Source: F23-D06 sp963643165 (GTDB lineage Bacteria > Bacteroidota > Bacteroidia > Bacteroidales > WCHB1-69). From it: a DNA stretch of 64,000 nt. The notes beneath the pieces are model-generated. The model was not told the DNA's origin and did no database searches. It saw only the letters and a list, made by a program, of their open reading frames with translations. This document shows, piece by piece, positions 42,595-51,100 of the stretch. The position numbers and the translations under genes were made by a program. The stretch is from NCBI GenBank assembly GCA_963643165.1, contig CAVIJD010000001.1, positions 62,001 to 126,000 on the forward strand, written 5' to 3'. Numbering within the stretch: the first letter of the stretch is position 1; every line of letters starts with the position of its first letter.

Positions 42595-42909
42595 ATGAAA
42601 CTTAAAATCAAGAAAGGCGACATCGTAAAAGTCATCACCGGCGAGTACAAAGGTACTCAAGGGAAGGTCCTTGAGGTTATGCCGAGTGATTGCAAGGCTC
42701 TGGTCGAAGGATGCAACATGGTGTCCAAGAGCACGAAGCCGAACGCCAAAACGCCCAACGGTGGCATTATCAAGAAAGAAGCCCCTGTCCACATTTCCAA
42801 CCTTATGGTTGTTGACGCTAAAGGAAACGCTACCCGCGTTGGTAGAAGATTGAACGACAAAGGTAAATTAGTCAGATATTCTAAAAAGTCAGGAGAGGAG
42901 ATTAAATAA
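42595..42909 (+). CDS. rplX: 50S ribosomal protein L24
   Basis: A 104-residue L24. The start MKLKIKKGDIVKVITGEYKG at 42595 fits the family; the ATG 10 codons upstream adds a non-family leader. The KOW motif continues as GTQGKVLEVMP. It overlaps rplE by one base (TAATG), so translation is coupled. Confidence 0.96.
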   Translation: MKLKIKKGDIVKVITGEYKGTQGKVLEVMPSDCKALVEGCNMVSKSTKPNAKTPNGGIIKKEAPVHISNLMVVDAKGNATRVGRRLNDKGKLVRYSKKSGEEIK

Positions 42910-43463
42910 TGTACACACCGAGATATAAAGAGAAATACTATAACGAGGTTCTTCCCGCCCTCAAGGAACAATTCGGATTCAAATCCGTGATGCGTGTACC
43001 CCGCATTACTAAAATTTGCTTGAACCAAGGTTTGGGCAAGTTCGGCATCGCAGACAAGAAACTCATTGATGCCGGTGTTCAGGAAATGACGATGATCGCC
43101 GGCCAAAAGGCCGTCGCTACGAAGTCAAAGAAGGATATTTCTAACTTCAAACTGAGAAAAGGCATGCCTATCGGCGTCCGCGTCACCCTGCACGGCGACC
43201 GTATGTATGAGTTCCTCGACAGACTCGTGTCTGTTTCTATCCCCCGTATCCGCGACTTCAGAGGCATCAGCGACAGCGGCTTCGACGGAAGAGGAAACTA
43301 TACGCTCGGCATCCCCGAACAGATTATCTTCCCGGAAATCGACATCGACAAGGTGGCCAAAATCAATGGTATGGACATCACTTTCGTGACGACAGCCCAG
43401 AACGACAAGGAATGCCTTGCATTATTAAAAGAATTCGGATTACCCTTTAAAAATCAAAAATAA
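42909..43463 (+). CDS. rplE: 50S ribosomal protein L5
   Basis: A 184-residue L5, which binds 5S rRNA. It shows VMRVPRITKICLNQGLGKFG, AGQKAVATKSKKDISNFKLR and GNYTLGIPEQIIFPEID. Coupled to rplX by the overlapping TAATG. Confidence 0.98.
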   Translation: MYTPRYKEKYYNEVLPALKEQFGFKSVMRVPRITKICLNQGLGKFGIADKKLIDAGVQEMTMIAGQKAVATKSKKDISNFKLRKGMPIGVRVTLHGDRMYEFLDRLVSVSIPRIRDFRGISDSGFDGRGNYTLGIPEQIIFPEIDIDKVAKINGMDITFVTTAQNDKECLALLKEFGLPFKNQK

Positions 43464-43465
43464 TT

Positions 43466-43765
43466 ATGGCTAAAGAATCCTTAAAGGCTAAAGAAGTCAA
43501 AAGAGCAAAGTTAGTTGCTAAATATAGCGCAAAACGCGCAGAACTCAAGAAGATTATGAAAGGTGACGATTATGATGCCAAAAGAGCAGCCGATATCGCC
43601 CTTCAGAAATTACCGCCCAACTCCAATCCTATCAGAATGCACAACCGCTGCAAACTGACAGGCCGTCCTAAAGGTTATATCCGCCAGTTCGGTCTCTCCC
43701 GTATCAACTTCAGGGAAATGGCTATGGCAGGCCTTCTGCCGGGTGTAAAGAAAGCAAGTTGGTAA
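43466..43765 (+). CDS. rpsN: 30S ribosomal protein S14, long zinc-free form
   Basis: A 99-residue S14. The C-terminus has NRCKLTGRPKGYIRQFGLSR and ends LLPGVKKASW. It has only one cysteine in the region of the zinc ribbon, so it is the zinc-independent form. It follows rplE by 2 bases. Confidence 0.97.
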   Translation: MAKESLKAKEVKRAKLVAKYSAKRAELKKIMKGDDYDAKRAADIALQKLPPNSNPIRMHNRCKLTGRPKGYIRQFGLSRINFREMAMAGLLPGVKKASW

Positions 43766-43790
43766 TAAATATTTTTAGAAGCATAAGATT

Positions 43791-44186
43791 ATGAATACCG
43801 ATCCAATATCAGATTATTTGACTCGTTTGAGAAACGCTATCCGCGCTAACCATAAAGTTGTGGAAATCCCCGCTTCTAACGAGAAGAGAGCTATCACGAA
43901 GATTCTCTTTGAAAAAGGATATATCCTCAATTATAAGTTCATCGAGGAGGGCCATCCTACAATCAAGATAGCCCTGAAATACCACCCTGCCACCAAACAG
44001 TCAGCCATCACGACACTGCAACGCGTCAGCCGCCCCGGCCTGCGTAAATATGTCGGCGTTGACGAGATGCCCTCTGTGCTCAACGGCCTCGGCATCGCTA
44101 TTATTTCCACTTCTCACGGCATGCTTACCGACAAGGAAGCCAAGGCTCAGAATGTGGGCGGTGAGGTAATTTGTTACATTAGTTAA
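43791..44186 (+). CDS. rpsH: 30S ribosomal protein S8
   Basis: A 131-residue S8 starting MNTDPISDYLTRLRNAIRAN. It ends with the conserved ISTSHGMLTDKEAKAQNVGG and EVICYIS. In other bacteria S8 also represses this operon; no binding hairpin was checked here. Confidence 0.98.
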   Translation: MNTDPISDYLTRLRNAIRANHKVVEIPASNEKRAITKILFEKGYILNYKFIEEGHPTIKIALKYHPATKQSAITTLQRVSRPGLRKYVGVDEMPSVLNGLGIAIISTSHGMLTDKEAKAQNVGGEVICYIS

Positions 44187-44201
44187 TGAGGAGGAATTGA
44201 T

Positions 44202-44762
44202 ATGTCAAGAATAGGAAAATTGCAAATCGCTATCCCCGCAGGGGTTGAAATCAAAAGAGACGAGAAGTCGAATGTGGTTACCGTGAAAGGTCCCAAAGGC
44301 GAACTGAAACAGTATGTTGACCCTTGCATCGATATGAACATCGAGGACGGACATGTCCATTTTACCCGCCCCAACGACAGCAAACGCTGCAAGTCTATGC
44401 ACGGCCTCTACAGAGCCCTGGTCAACAATATGGTTACGGGCGTCTCTGAGGGTTTCCAAATCAAGATGGAAGTCATCGGCGTCGGCTACAAGGCCGAAGC
44501 TAAAGGCGAACACCAACTCGACATGGGACTTGGCTATTCCCACAACATCCTGTTCGACTTTCCGGAAGAGATTTCGGTACAGACGATCAACGAGAAAGGT
44601 AAAAGCCCTGTCATCATCCTCAGCAGCATAGACAAACAACTGCTCGGTCAGGTTGCCAACAAGATCCGCTCTTACAGGAAACCTGAACCTTACAAAGGAA
44701 AAGGTATCCGCTTCCAAGGCGAATACATCAGGAAGAAAGCTGGTAAATCAGCAGAAAAATAA
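44202..44762 (+). CDS. rplF: 50S ribosomal protein L6
   Basis: A 186-residue L6 starting MSRIGKLQIAIPAGVEIK. It has VTVKGPKGELKQYV and the C-terminal signature KPEPYKGKGIRFQGEYIRKK. It follows rpsH by 15 bases. Confidence 0.98.
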   Translation: MSRIGKLQIAIPAGVEIKRDEKSNVVTVKGPKGELKQYVDPCIDMNIEDGHVHFTRPNDSKRCKSMHGLYRALVNNMVTGVSEGFQIKMEVIGVGYKAEAKGEHQLDMGLGYSHNILFDFPEEISVQTINEKGKSPVIILSSIDKQLLGQVANKIRSYRKPEPYKGKGIRFQGEYIRKKAGKSAEK

Positions 44763-44780
44763 CCTTGTAAATTTGTTATT

Positions 44781-45140
44781 ATGGCTTACAACAAAAAAGA
44801 ATATAGAAGAAACAGGATTAAAAACCGCGTGCGCAAGATTGTCAGCGGTACGGCTGCCCGTCCCAGACTGTCGGTGTTCAGAAGTAACCGCGATATCTAT
44901 GTTCAGTTGATTGACGACGTGGCAGGTGTCACTATGGTGTCTGCATCCTCTAAAATCGCCGGCATCGCAGAACAGAAGATCACAAAGTGCGAGAAGTCAG
45001 CGCTTGTCGGTAAGGAAATCGCCTCCCGTGCCCTTGCCGCCGGCATCAACGAGGTCGTTTTTGACCGTAATGGTTATTTGTATCATGGTAGAATCAAATC
45101 TTTGGCCGAAGCAGCCAGAGAAGGCGGTCTCAAATTTTAA
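44781..45140 (+). CDS. rplR: 50S ribosomal protein L18
   Basis: A 119-residue L18, a 5S rRNA binder. It shows RPRLSVFRSNRDIYVQLIDD and the end FDRNGYLYHGRIKSLAEAAR followed by EGGLKF. It follows rplF by 18 bases. Confidence 0.98.
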   Translation: MAYNKKEYRRNRIKNRVRKIVSGTAARPRLSVFRSNRDIYVQLIDDVAGVTMVSASSKIAGIAEQKITKCEKSALVGKEIASRALAAGINEVVFDRNGYLYHGRIKSLAEAAREGGLKF

Positions 45141-45152
45141 ACATCAAGACTT

Positions 45153-45671
45153 ATGGCTAACGTAAATATCAAAAAAGTTAAAGCTGCCGACATCGAACTG
45201 AAAGAAAGAATGGTGGCTGTAAACAGAGTCACGAAGGTTACCAAGGGCGGTCGTATTTTCAGTTTCGCTGCTATTATGGTGGTCGGAAATGAAAACGGTA
45301 TCGTGGGATATGGCCTCGGAAAAGCAAAGGAAGTTTCCAAAGCCGTTGAAAAAGGTACTGAAGACGCTAAGAAAAACCTTATTCAAGTTCCTGTGCTTAA
45401 AGGTACTATCCCTCACGCTCAGGAAGGCAAGTACAGCGGCGCTACTGTTTTTATGAAACCTGCTGCTCCCGGTACCGGTGTCATCGCCGGCGGTGCTATG
45501 CGTGCCGTTCTCGAGAGCGTTGGCGTGAAAAACGTGCTGGCTAAGTCTAAGGGCTCTTCTAACCCGCACAGCGTGGTGAAAGCTACTTTCGACGCCCTCT
45601 CCAAAATGCGCGACGCCTATACGGTTGCTCAAGTCCGTGGCGTGAACCTCGACAAGGTTTTCAACGGATAA
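45153..45671 (+). CDS. rpsE: 30S ribosomal protein S5
   Basis: A 172-residue S5. The N-terminal double-stranded-RNA-binding part reads ELKERMVAVNRVTKVTKGGR, and the central loop has GNENGIVGYGLGKAKEV. The C-terminal domain has VIAGGAMRAVLESVGVKNVL. It is the last gene of the block: a terminator follows 20 bases later. rpmD, rplO and secY, which normally come next, are absent. Confidence 0.98.
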   Translation: MANVNIKKVKAADIELKERMVAVNRVTKVTKGGRIFSFAAIMVVGNENGIVGYGLGKAKEVSKAVEKGTEDAKKNLIQVPVLKGTIPHAQEGKYSGATVFMKPAAPGTGVIAGGAMRAVLESVGVKNVLAKSKGSSNPHSVVKATFDALSKMRDAYTVAQVRGVNLDKVFNG

Positions 45672-45690
45672 CCGTTTCCGTAACACGATT

Positions 45691-45726
45691 AAAAAAGGGA
45701 TATGCTTTTGCTTATCCCTTTTTTTT
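45691..45726. terminator. Bidirectional terminator between rpsE and the MutS-family gene
   Basis: A 12-bp stem of AAAAAAGGGATA with TATCCCTTTTTT around a 10-base loop. It has T tracts on both strands, so it can end rpsE transcription and that of the convergent MutS-family gene. Confidence 0.88.
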
Positions 45727-45757
45727 ATGCCGTGTTGCGAATGAATGTGCCGCCCTT

Positions 45758-47134
45758 TCAGTGGTTGCCTTCTTTTTGGCACATCGCAAGAAACTCTTCG
45801 TCAATGCCTAACAGTGTGGCTATGGAGAAGGCCTCGCGCGGCACTTCGTCACCGTCTGTTTCTGTCAAGGCATAGTCCATCTTGTCGCTGATGTTGCCGG
45901 CAGTGGGCGGGTCGTTGGGGTTGAGATGCAGTCCCTTTACTCTCAGCCTGCGACAGATGGCCGCAATGCCGCTGTAATGGGTGGTGACGATGGCGGTGAT
46001 GCCCAGTTCCCGGGACATTCTCAAGAACCCGTTCACGAGTTGTTTCCCCTCTTCCGGATTGGTGGTGCGCGCCAATTCGTCCACTAACGCCAATACGCGC
46101 TTGCCGGCTCGCCCCGCTTTGATGATCTTGTCAATGGTCATAATCTCGACCGCAAAGGAGGAGAGTCCGCTGAGCTCTGACTGCCGGTCGCCGATGCTGC
46201 TGATGATTTCGTCTTGCAAGGTCATCGTGGCCTTCCCCGCCGGCACAAAAAAGCCAAATTGGAACAAGTATTGGCAAAGCGATACGGTTTTGAGTATGAC
46301 AGACTTGCCTGCCATGTTGGCACCCGTTATCAGGATGGTCTCGTTGCCGAACTTGATGTCAATGCGCTGGAATGTACGCCCTTTTGTCTTGAGGGCTTCC
46401 GCCACTTCGGGGTTGTAGAACCGGGTCAGCTCGGTGTGGTCTGAGATCTCGGGACGGCAAGCACCCCATTCTATGGCCAACTGTGCCTTTGCCATCAGCA
46501 AGTCAAGGTGCGCCAGCGTTTCAAGATTGTGCCACAATGCGGCGTGGTGAGTCTGCAATTCTTCCGTCAAACGTGTCCGTATGCGATCTTCAATCTGTTG
46601 TGCCTTGAAGCGTAAGTTCTCTGCAATGGTTGCGTCGTGCGACTCTGTGACCTGCTGCCGGAGCGCAGCCAACGATGGGTCGTAGGCCGAATAGATGTAG
46701 AAGTGCGGAATGTTTGTGTGCTCGGGGTCCAGCAGGGCGATGGCGGCGTCAGTGTTTTCCAACGGAAATGCATCGGCCTCCATGACTTTCAGGTCCGCGG
46801 CGATGTTGCGGGTGAGGATGGCGGTTTTCTTGATCTCAAAAAGCTGGATGTCGTCCAATATTGTGCCGCCTGACAAAGCGTTTAACGTGGGACGGATGTC
46901 GTTGATTTGGTGCAGGTTGTTGCGCAGGTGCATCAACTTGCTCCGGTAGTTCTCGTTTTGGAGGATGTGTATGACGTTGTCCAGCAGGTCAAATTCGTGC
47001 TGTAGAGCGGCGGCATCCGTGCAGAACGGCAACTCTAACAGGCGGTTGCGCCCCAGACCGGAGGTGAATTTAAGGTGCTCATAAACAAAATGAAGACCTT
47101 GGTTGTGTTCAAAGGAATTTTTGAAAAGCATCAT
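45758..47134 (-). CDS. Short MutS-family ATPase (MutS-related, no mismatch-binding or Smr domain)
   Basis: A 458-residue protein with only the MutS core and ATPase domains. The Walker A variant is ITGANMAGKSVILKTVSL near residue 268 (Gly-Ala-Asn-Met-Ala-Gly-Lys-Ser where MutS has GPNMGGKST). The signature QSELSGLSSFAVEIM and the Walker B region LALVDELARTTNPEEGKQ follow, then ITAIVTTHYSG. The N-terminal mismatch-recognition domain of MutS and the C-terminal Smr nuclease of MutS2 are both absent. Family members of this size occur in lysine-fermentation (kam) gene clusters, where their role is unclear. Next to it here is a CoA-transferase A-subunit gene, which fits such a cluster, but kamD, kamE, kdd and kce are missing from the window. 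Confidence 0.88.
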   Translation of the reverse strand: MMLFKNSFEHNQGLHFVYEHLKFTSGLGRNRLLELPFCTDAAALQHEFDLLDNVIHILQNENYRSKLMHLRNNLHQINDIRPTLNALSGGTILDDIQLFEIKKTAILTRNIAADLKVMEADAFPLENTDAAIALLDPEHTNIPHFYIYSAYDPSLAALRQQVTESHDATIAENLRFKAQQIEDRIRTRLTEELQTHHAALWHNLETLAHLDLLMAKAQLAIEWGACRPEISDHTELTRFYNPEVAEALKTKGRTFQRIDIKFGNETILITGANMAGKSVILKTVSLCQYLFQFGFFVPAGKATMTLQDEIISSIGDRQSELSGLSSFAVEIMTIDKIIKAGRAGKRVLALVDELARTTNPEEGKQLVNGFLRMSRELGITAIVTTHYSGIAAICRRLRVKGLHLNPNDPPTAGNISDKMDYALTETDGDEVPREAFSIATLLGIDEEFLAMCQKEGNH

Positions 47135-47160
47135 AGCTGACGGGGATTTTTTTAACGCGA

Positions 47161-47168
47161 CAAAATTA
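47161..47168 (-). promoter_or_regulatory. Candidate -7 box for the MutS-family gene
   Basis: TAATTTTG on the minus strand, 27 bases before the start. It matches TAnnTTTG; no -33 box. Confidence 0.45.
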
Positions 47169-47225
47169 CAAAATCTTCTATTGCAGTTTTGTCGAGGTGT
47201 GCGTTACAAATGTATAGCCGGGGAA

Positions 47226-47271
47226 AAAAACAGGAAACCAATCCGGATGTGGATGTTAGTTTCCTGTTTTT
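47226..47271 (-). terminator. Terminator after the CoA-transferase A-subunit gene
   Basis: A 13-bp stem (AAAAACAGGAAAC with GTTTCCTGTTTTT) with a 20-base loop. It ends in a T tract on the minus strand and separates this gene from the MutS-family gene. Confidence 0.8.
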
Positions 47272-47383
47272 ATGATATTTGACGCCACTTTGTGTTGACG
47301 AGAAAAGTCAACTTTCAACGGAATGCCGTCAAGGTTGTGCGGCTCGCTTGCCTGAAGCGAGACTGCCAATGCGTGGTGTTGCG

Positions 47384-48028
47384 TTAGCGGACGATGTAGT
47401 TGACGTAAGCACCCGGAGTGTGGACTTGTTCCATCGGGATCTGTCCGGCTTCAACCAGTTCTTTAGGCTCCACGATAACCAGGTCGGCAGCGGTAGCCAT
47501 CATAGGGTTGAAGTTCTGGGTAGTGCCTTTGTAGATGCAGTTGCCCATCGTGTCACAGACGCTGGCGCCGATCAGGGCCACGTCAGCGTGAAGGGGCATC
47601 TCGAGGAGGTACTCCTTGCCGTCAATTTCGATTTTGCGTTTGCCTTCTTCGACAACAGTGCCGAGACCTGTCTGGGTCAGCACGCCGCCAAGACCGGCAC
47701 CGCCGCAACGGATGCGCTCTGCCAAGGTGCCTTGCGGGACGAACTCTATTTCAAGGGTCTTGTCGTTGAACTGCTGAATGGTGTCGGCATTGGTTCCGAT
47801 GTGCGATGCAATCAGTTTCTTCACTTGATGGTTGGCAATCAGCATGCCGATGGCCTTGTTGGGGTATGCTGTGTCGTTTCCGATGATGGTAAGGTCGCGC
47901 ACCCCCTTTTGAGCGATGGCTTCAATAACTTTGACGGCAGAACCGCAGGCCAGGAAACCGCCGTACATAATCGTCATTCCGTCCTTGATGTAGGAAACGG
48001 CTTCTTCAACAGAAATAAGTTTGTTCAT
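47384..48028 (-). CDS. atoD: CoA-transferase subunit A (AtoD type), unpaired
   Basis: A 214-residue A subunit of the 3-oxoacid/butyrate-acetoacetate CoA-transferase family. The glycine-rich YGGFLACGSAVKVIEAIA near residue 22, the VPQGTLAERIRCGGAGLGG segment near 113 and ADVALIGASVCDTMGN are typical. The enzyme works as an A/B pair, and the catalytic glutamate is on the B subunit (AtoA). No atoA gene is adjacent or in the window: the gene ends at a terminator instead. As placed, this subunit cannot act alone unless atoA lies elsewhere. Confidence 0.93.
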   Translation of the reverse strand: MNKLISVEEAVSYIKDGMTIMYGGFLACGSAVKVIEAIAQKGVRDLTIIGNDTAYPNKAIGMLIANHQVKKLIASHIGTNADTIQQFNDKTLEIEFVPQGTLAERIRCGGAGLGGVLTQTGLGTVVEEGKRKIEIDGKEYLLEMPLHADVALIGASVCDTMGNCIYKGTTQNFNPMMATAADLVIVEPKELVEAGQIPMEQVHTPGAYVNYIVR

Positions 48029-48075
48029 ATTCTAAAGGTTTTTAAGTTGCTTAATATGCCTTGTCAAAAGGCACG

Positions 48076-48083
48076 CAAAAATA
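48076..48083 (-). promoter_or_regulatory. Candidate -7 box for atoD
   Basis: TATTTTTG on the minus strand, 48 bases before the start. It matches TAnnTTTG; no -33 box. Confidence 0.45.
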
Positions 48084-48106
48084 AAAAAAAATTGGTTGCT
48101 TTTTCC

Positions 48107-48114
48107 TATCTTTG
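48107..48114 (+). promoter_or_regulatory. Candidate -7 box for the glycogen synthase-phosphorylase gene
   Basis: TATCTTTG on the plus strand, 23 bases before the start at 48137, divergent from the box for atoD. It matches TAnnTTTG; no -33 box. Confidence 0.5.
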
Positions 48115-48136
48115 CACGCTAAAAAAAAAGCGTTAT

Positions 48137-51100
48137 ATGATTGCGGATTATGTTTTTGAAACCGCCTGGGAAATATGCAACAAGGTGGGCGGCATCCATA
48201 CAGTATTGTCAACCAAAGCATGCACAGCGGCAGGTCTGTTCCACGACAATTACATCTGCATAGGCCCGGACCTCTCCAAGGAGCACGACAGCGAGTTTGT
48301 GGAAGACAACACCCTTTACCGTAACTGGCGCGACATGCTGCCGAAAGAGGGTCTGAAAGTCAGGGTCGGACGCTGGCGCGTGTGCGGTTCGCCCGTGGTT
48401 TTTCTGGTTGACTTTACGCCGTTTTTTGAAAAGAAGAACGACATTCTGACACAGTTTTGGCTGAGTTACAAGCTGGACTCCATATCTGGACAGTGGGACT
48501 ACATAGAGCCGGCATTGTTCGGTTATGCCGCCGGCCGCGTGATAGAGAGTTTCTACAATTTCTATTGCAACTCCGTTGACCGCATCGTCGCCCATTTTCA
48601 CGAATGGATGACAGGCACGGGTATCCTCTACCTCAAGTCTGCCGCCCCGCAGGTGGCTACAGTGTTCACGACCCATGCCACGGTGCTCGGCCGCTGCATT
48701 GCGGGTAACGGTTTGCCGTTGTACGGCAACATCCGCCAATACAATCCTCAGGAAACTGCCGGCCGCTTTGGGGTGCAGTCGAAGTTCTCGCTCGAATCAC
48801 TCTCGGCACAATATGCCGATGCCTATACCACGGTGAGCGACATCACCGACCGCGAATGTGAGGCCTTCTTCTGCAAGCCCGCAGATGTCATCACAATCAA
48901 CGGTTTTGAGGACAGCTTTGTCCCTACAGGCGACAGCTATGCGGAGAAGCGTGCCGCCGCCCGCGCCGCCCTCCTGAAGGTGGCGTCGTCGTTGATGCAG
49001 CAGCCGCTGCCCGAAGACGCACTGCTGGTGGTCAACAGCGGCAGATACGAGTTCCGCAACAAGGGTATCGATGTCTTCATAAAGTCCTTGTCAAGGCTCG
49101 CAGCTTGCCAGCCGCAACGTCAAGTGGTGGCGTTCATAATGGTGCCCGCCGGCAACAGCGGCCGCCGCGAAGACCTCTTCCGCAAGATGCAAGAACCATT
49201 GGGCAATACGCCTGTGCTCGGCGACAGCGTGACGCATGTCCTGCACGACCCGCAACATGACCCTATTCTGAACGCTTTGCGTGAGCAGGGGCTCGACAAT
49301 GCCCCGGAGTGTCCCGTAAAGGTGGTCTATGTGCCTGTGTATCTGGATGGAAATGACGGCATCTTCAATCTTTCCTATTATGACCTGCTGATAGGCTTTG
49401 ACGTGAGCGCATTCCCGTCTTATTATGAACCTTGGGGCTATACACCGCTCGAGAGCATCGCTTTCGGCATCCCTACGGTGACAACTTCGCTCGCGGGCTT
49501 CGGACTTTGGGTGCGCAACCGCTTTGAGACACACCGGAGTGTGACGGTGGTGGAACGTACTGACGACAACGACAACCAAGTGGTTGATGGCGTGGCTGAT
49601 GCGCTACACTTTTACGGCTCCTGCAGCCCGTCAGACATGGAAGCCGTCCAAGAGGAGGCCCGACAGATTTCTTGTCAAGCCCTCTGGAAAAGCCTCTACG
49701 AGAATTATAAGAACACTTATCAGAAAGCACTGGATAAGAGTGCGTTGCGTTATGCCCAATATCAAAACAAAACTTCACGCATCGGTCTGATGACAGAATA
49801 CATAAAACGGGAAACGCCAGAATGGCGCAAGATCTCTGTCAAGTCGCACCTGCCCCAAAACCTGGAAAAGCTGGAGACCCTTTCCGGCAATCTATGGTGG
49901 AGTTGGAACTTTGAAGCCCGGAATCTTTTTGAAGACATCGCCGGTCCGGCATTGTGGAAGGCGTGCAACGAAAACCCGGTACACCTGCTGCAGGAACTGC
50001 CGCTTGACAGGATGGAGAACTTCTCGCAGAACGAGAGTTTCTTGACTAGACTCGACAAGGTGTATGCCGACTTTGAGGCCTATATGGCTGCGCCCCGCAC
50101 CCGCGCCGAAAAGAAAATAGCCTATTTCAGTATGGAGTTCGGCATCAGCAATGAACTCAAGATTTTCTCCGGCGGTTTGGGCATGCTTGCCGGCGACTAC
50201 CTCAAGGAGGCGTCGGACGACAATGTGGACATGGTCGGCGTGGGGCTGCTCTACAGACACGGCTATTTTACGCAAGAAATATCGATAGAGGGCAAGCAGG
50301 TGAACCTTTATCCCTCGCAAAGCTTCTCCAAACTCCCTATCGAACCGCTGAAAGACGAAAACGGCGAGTGGAAGAAAGTGAGCGTGGCACTCCCCGGCCG
50401 CAATATGTACGCCCGCATCTGGAAAGTGAAGGTGGGACGCATACCGCTTTATCTGCTGGATGCCGACTTTGACGAGAACTGGGACGAGGACAGAAAGGTG
50501 ACGGCAACACTCTATGGCGGCGATTCTGAAAACAGGCTCAAACAGGAGATGCTGCTCGGCATCGGCGGTGTGCGCATGCTCGACCTTTTAGGCGAAAACG
50601 CAACCCTCTACCATCTGAACGAAGGCCACGCCGCGTTCCTGAATCTGGAGCGCGTCTATCGCATTATGCAAAGCAAGCATGTCAATATGGCGATAGCAAT
50701 GGAAATTGCAAAGGCTTCATCGCTATATACGACCCACACGCCCGTGCCGGCTGGCCATGACGCCTTTACGGAAGACTTGATGCGCACCTATTTTGCCGCA
50801 TACCCCGAACGCCTCAACATATCATGGGAAGCGTTCATGGGACTGGGACGCAAACGCGACGACTGCACCTCCGACAAGTTCTCGATGAGCATTCTGGCTT
50901 GCCACCTCTCGCAGGAAATCAACGGCGTGAGCCGCATCCACGGGAGGGTGTCGCGCGAGATGTTTGCCGAACTCTATGAGGGCCGCTTTGCCGAGGAACT
51001 TCATGTGGGCTATGTCACTAACGGCGTACACTACAAGACTTGGGCACACGAGAAGTGGCAAAAACTGCACAGTGAGGTGTTTGGCCCCGAGTTTGAATAT

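Noticed and set aside
45758..47134. Naming the gene mutS or mutS2
   Set aside because: No mismatch-binding domain at the N-terminus and no Smr domain at the C-terminus; it is only the core-plus-ATPase short type.
47279..48136. Upstream extension of the glycogen synthase-phosphorylase frame
   Set aside because: It runs antisense through atoD and a terminator. The first family-like residue is at 48137, directly after a promoter box.
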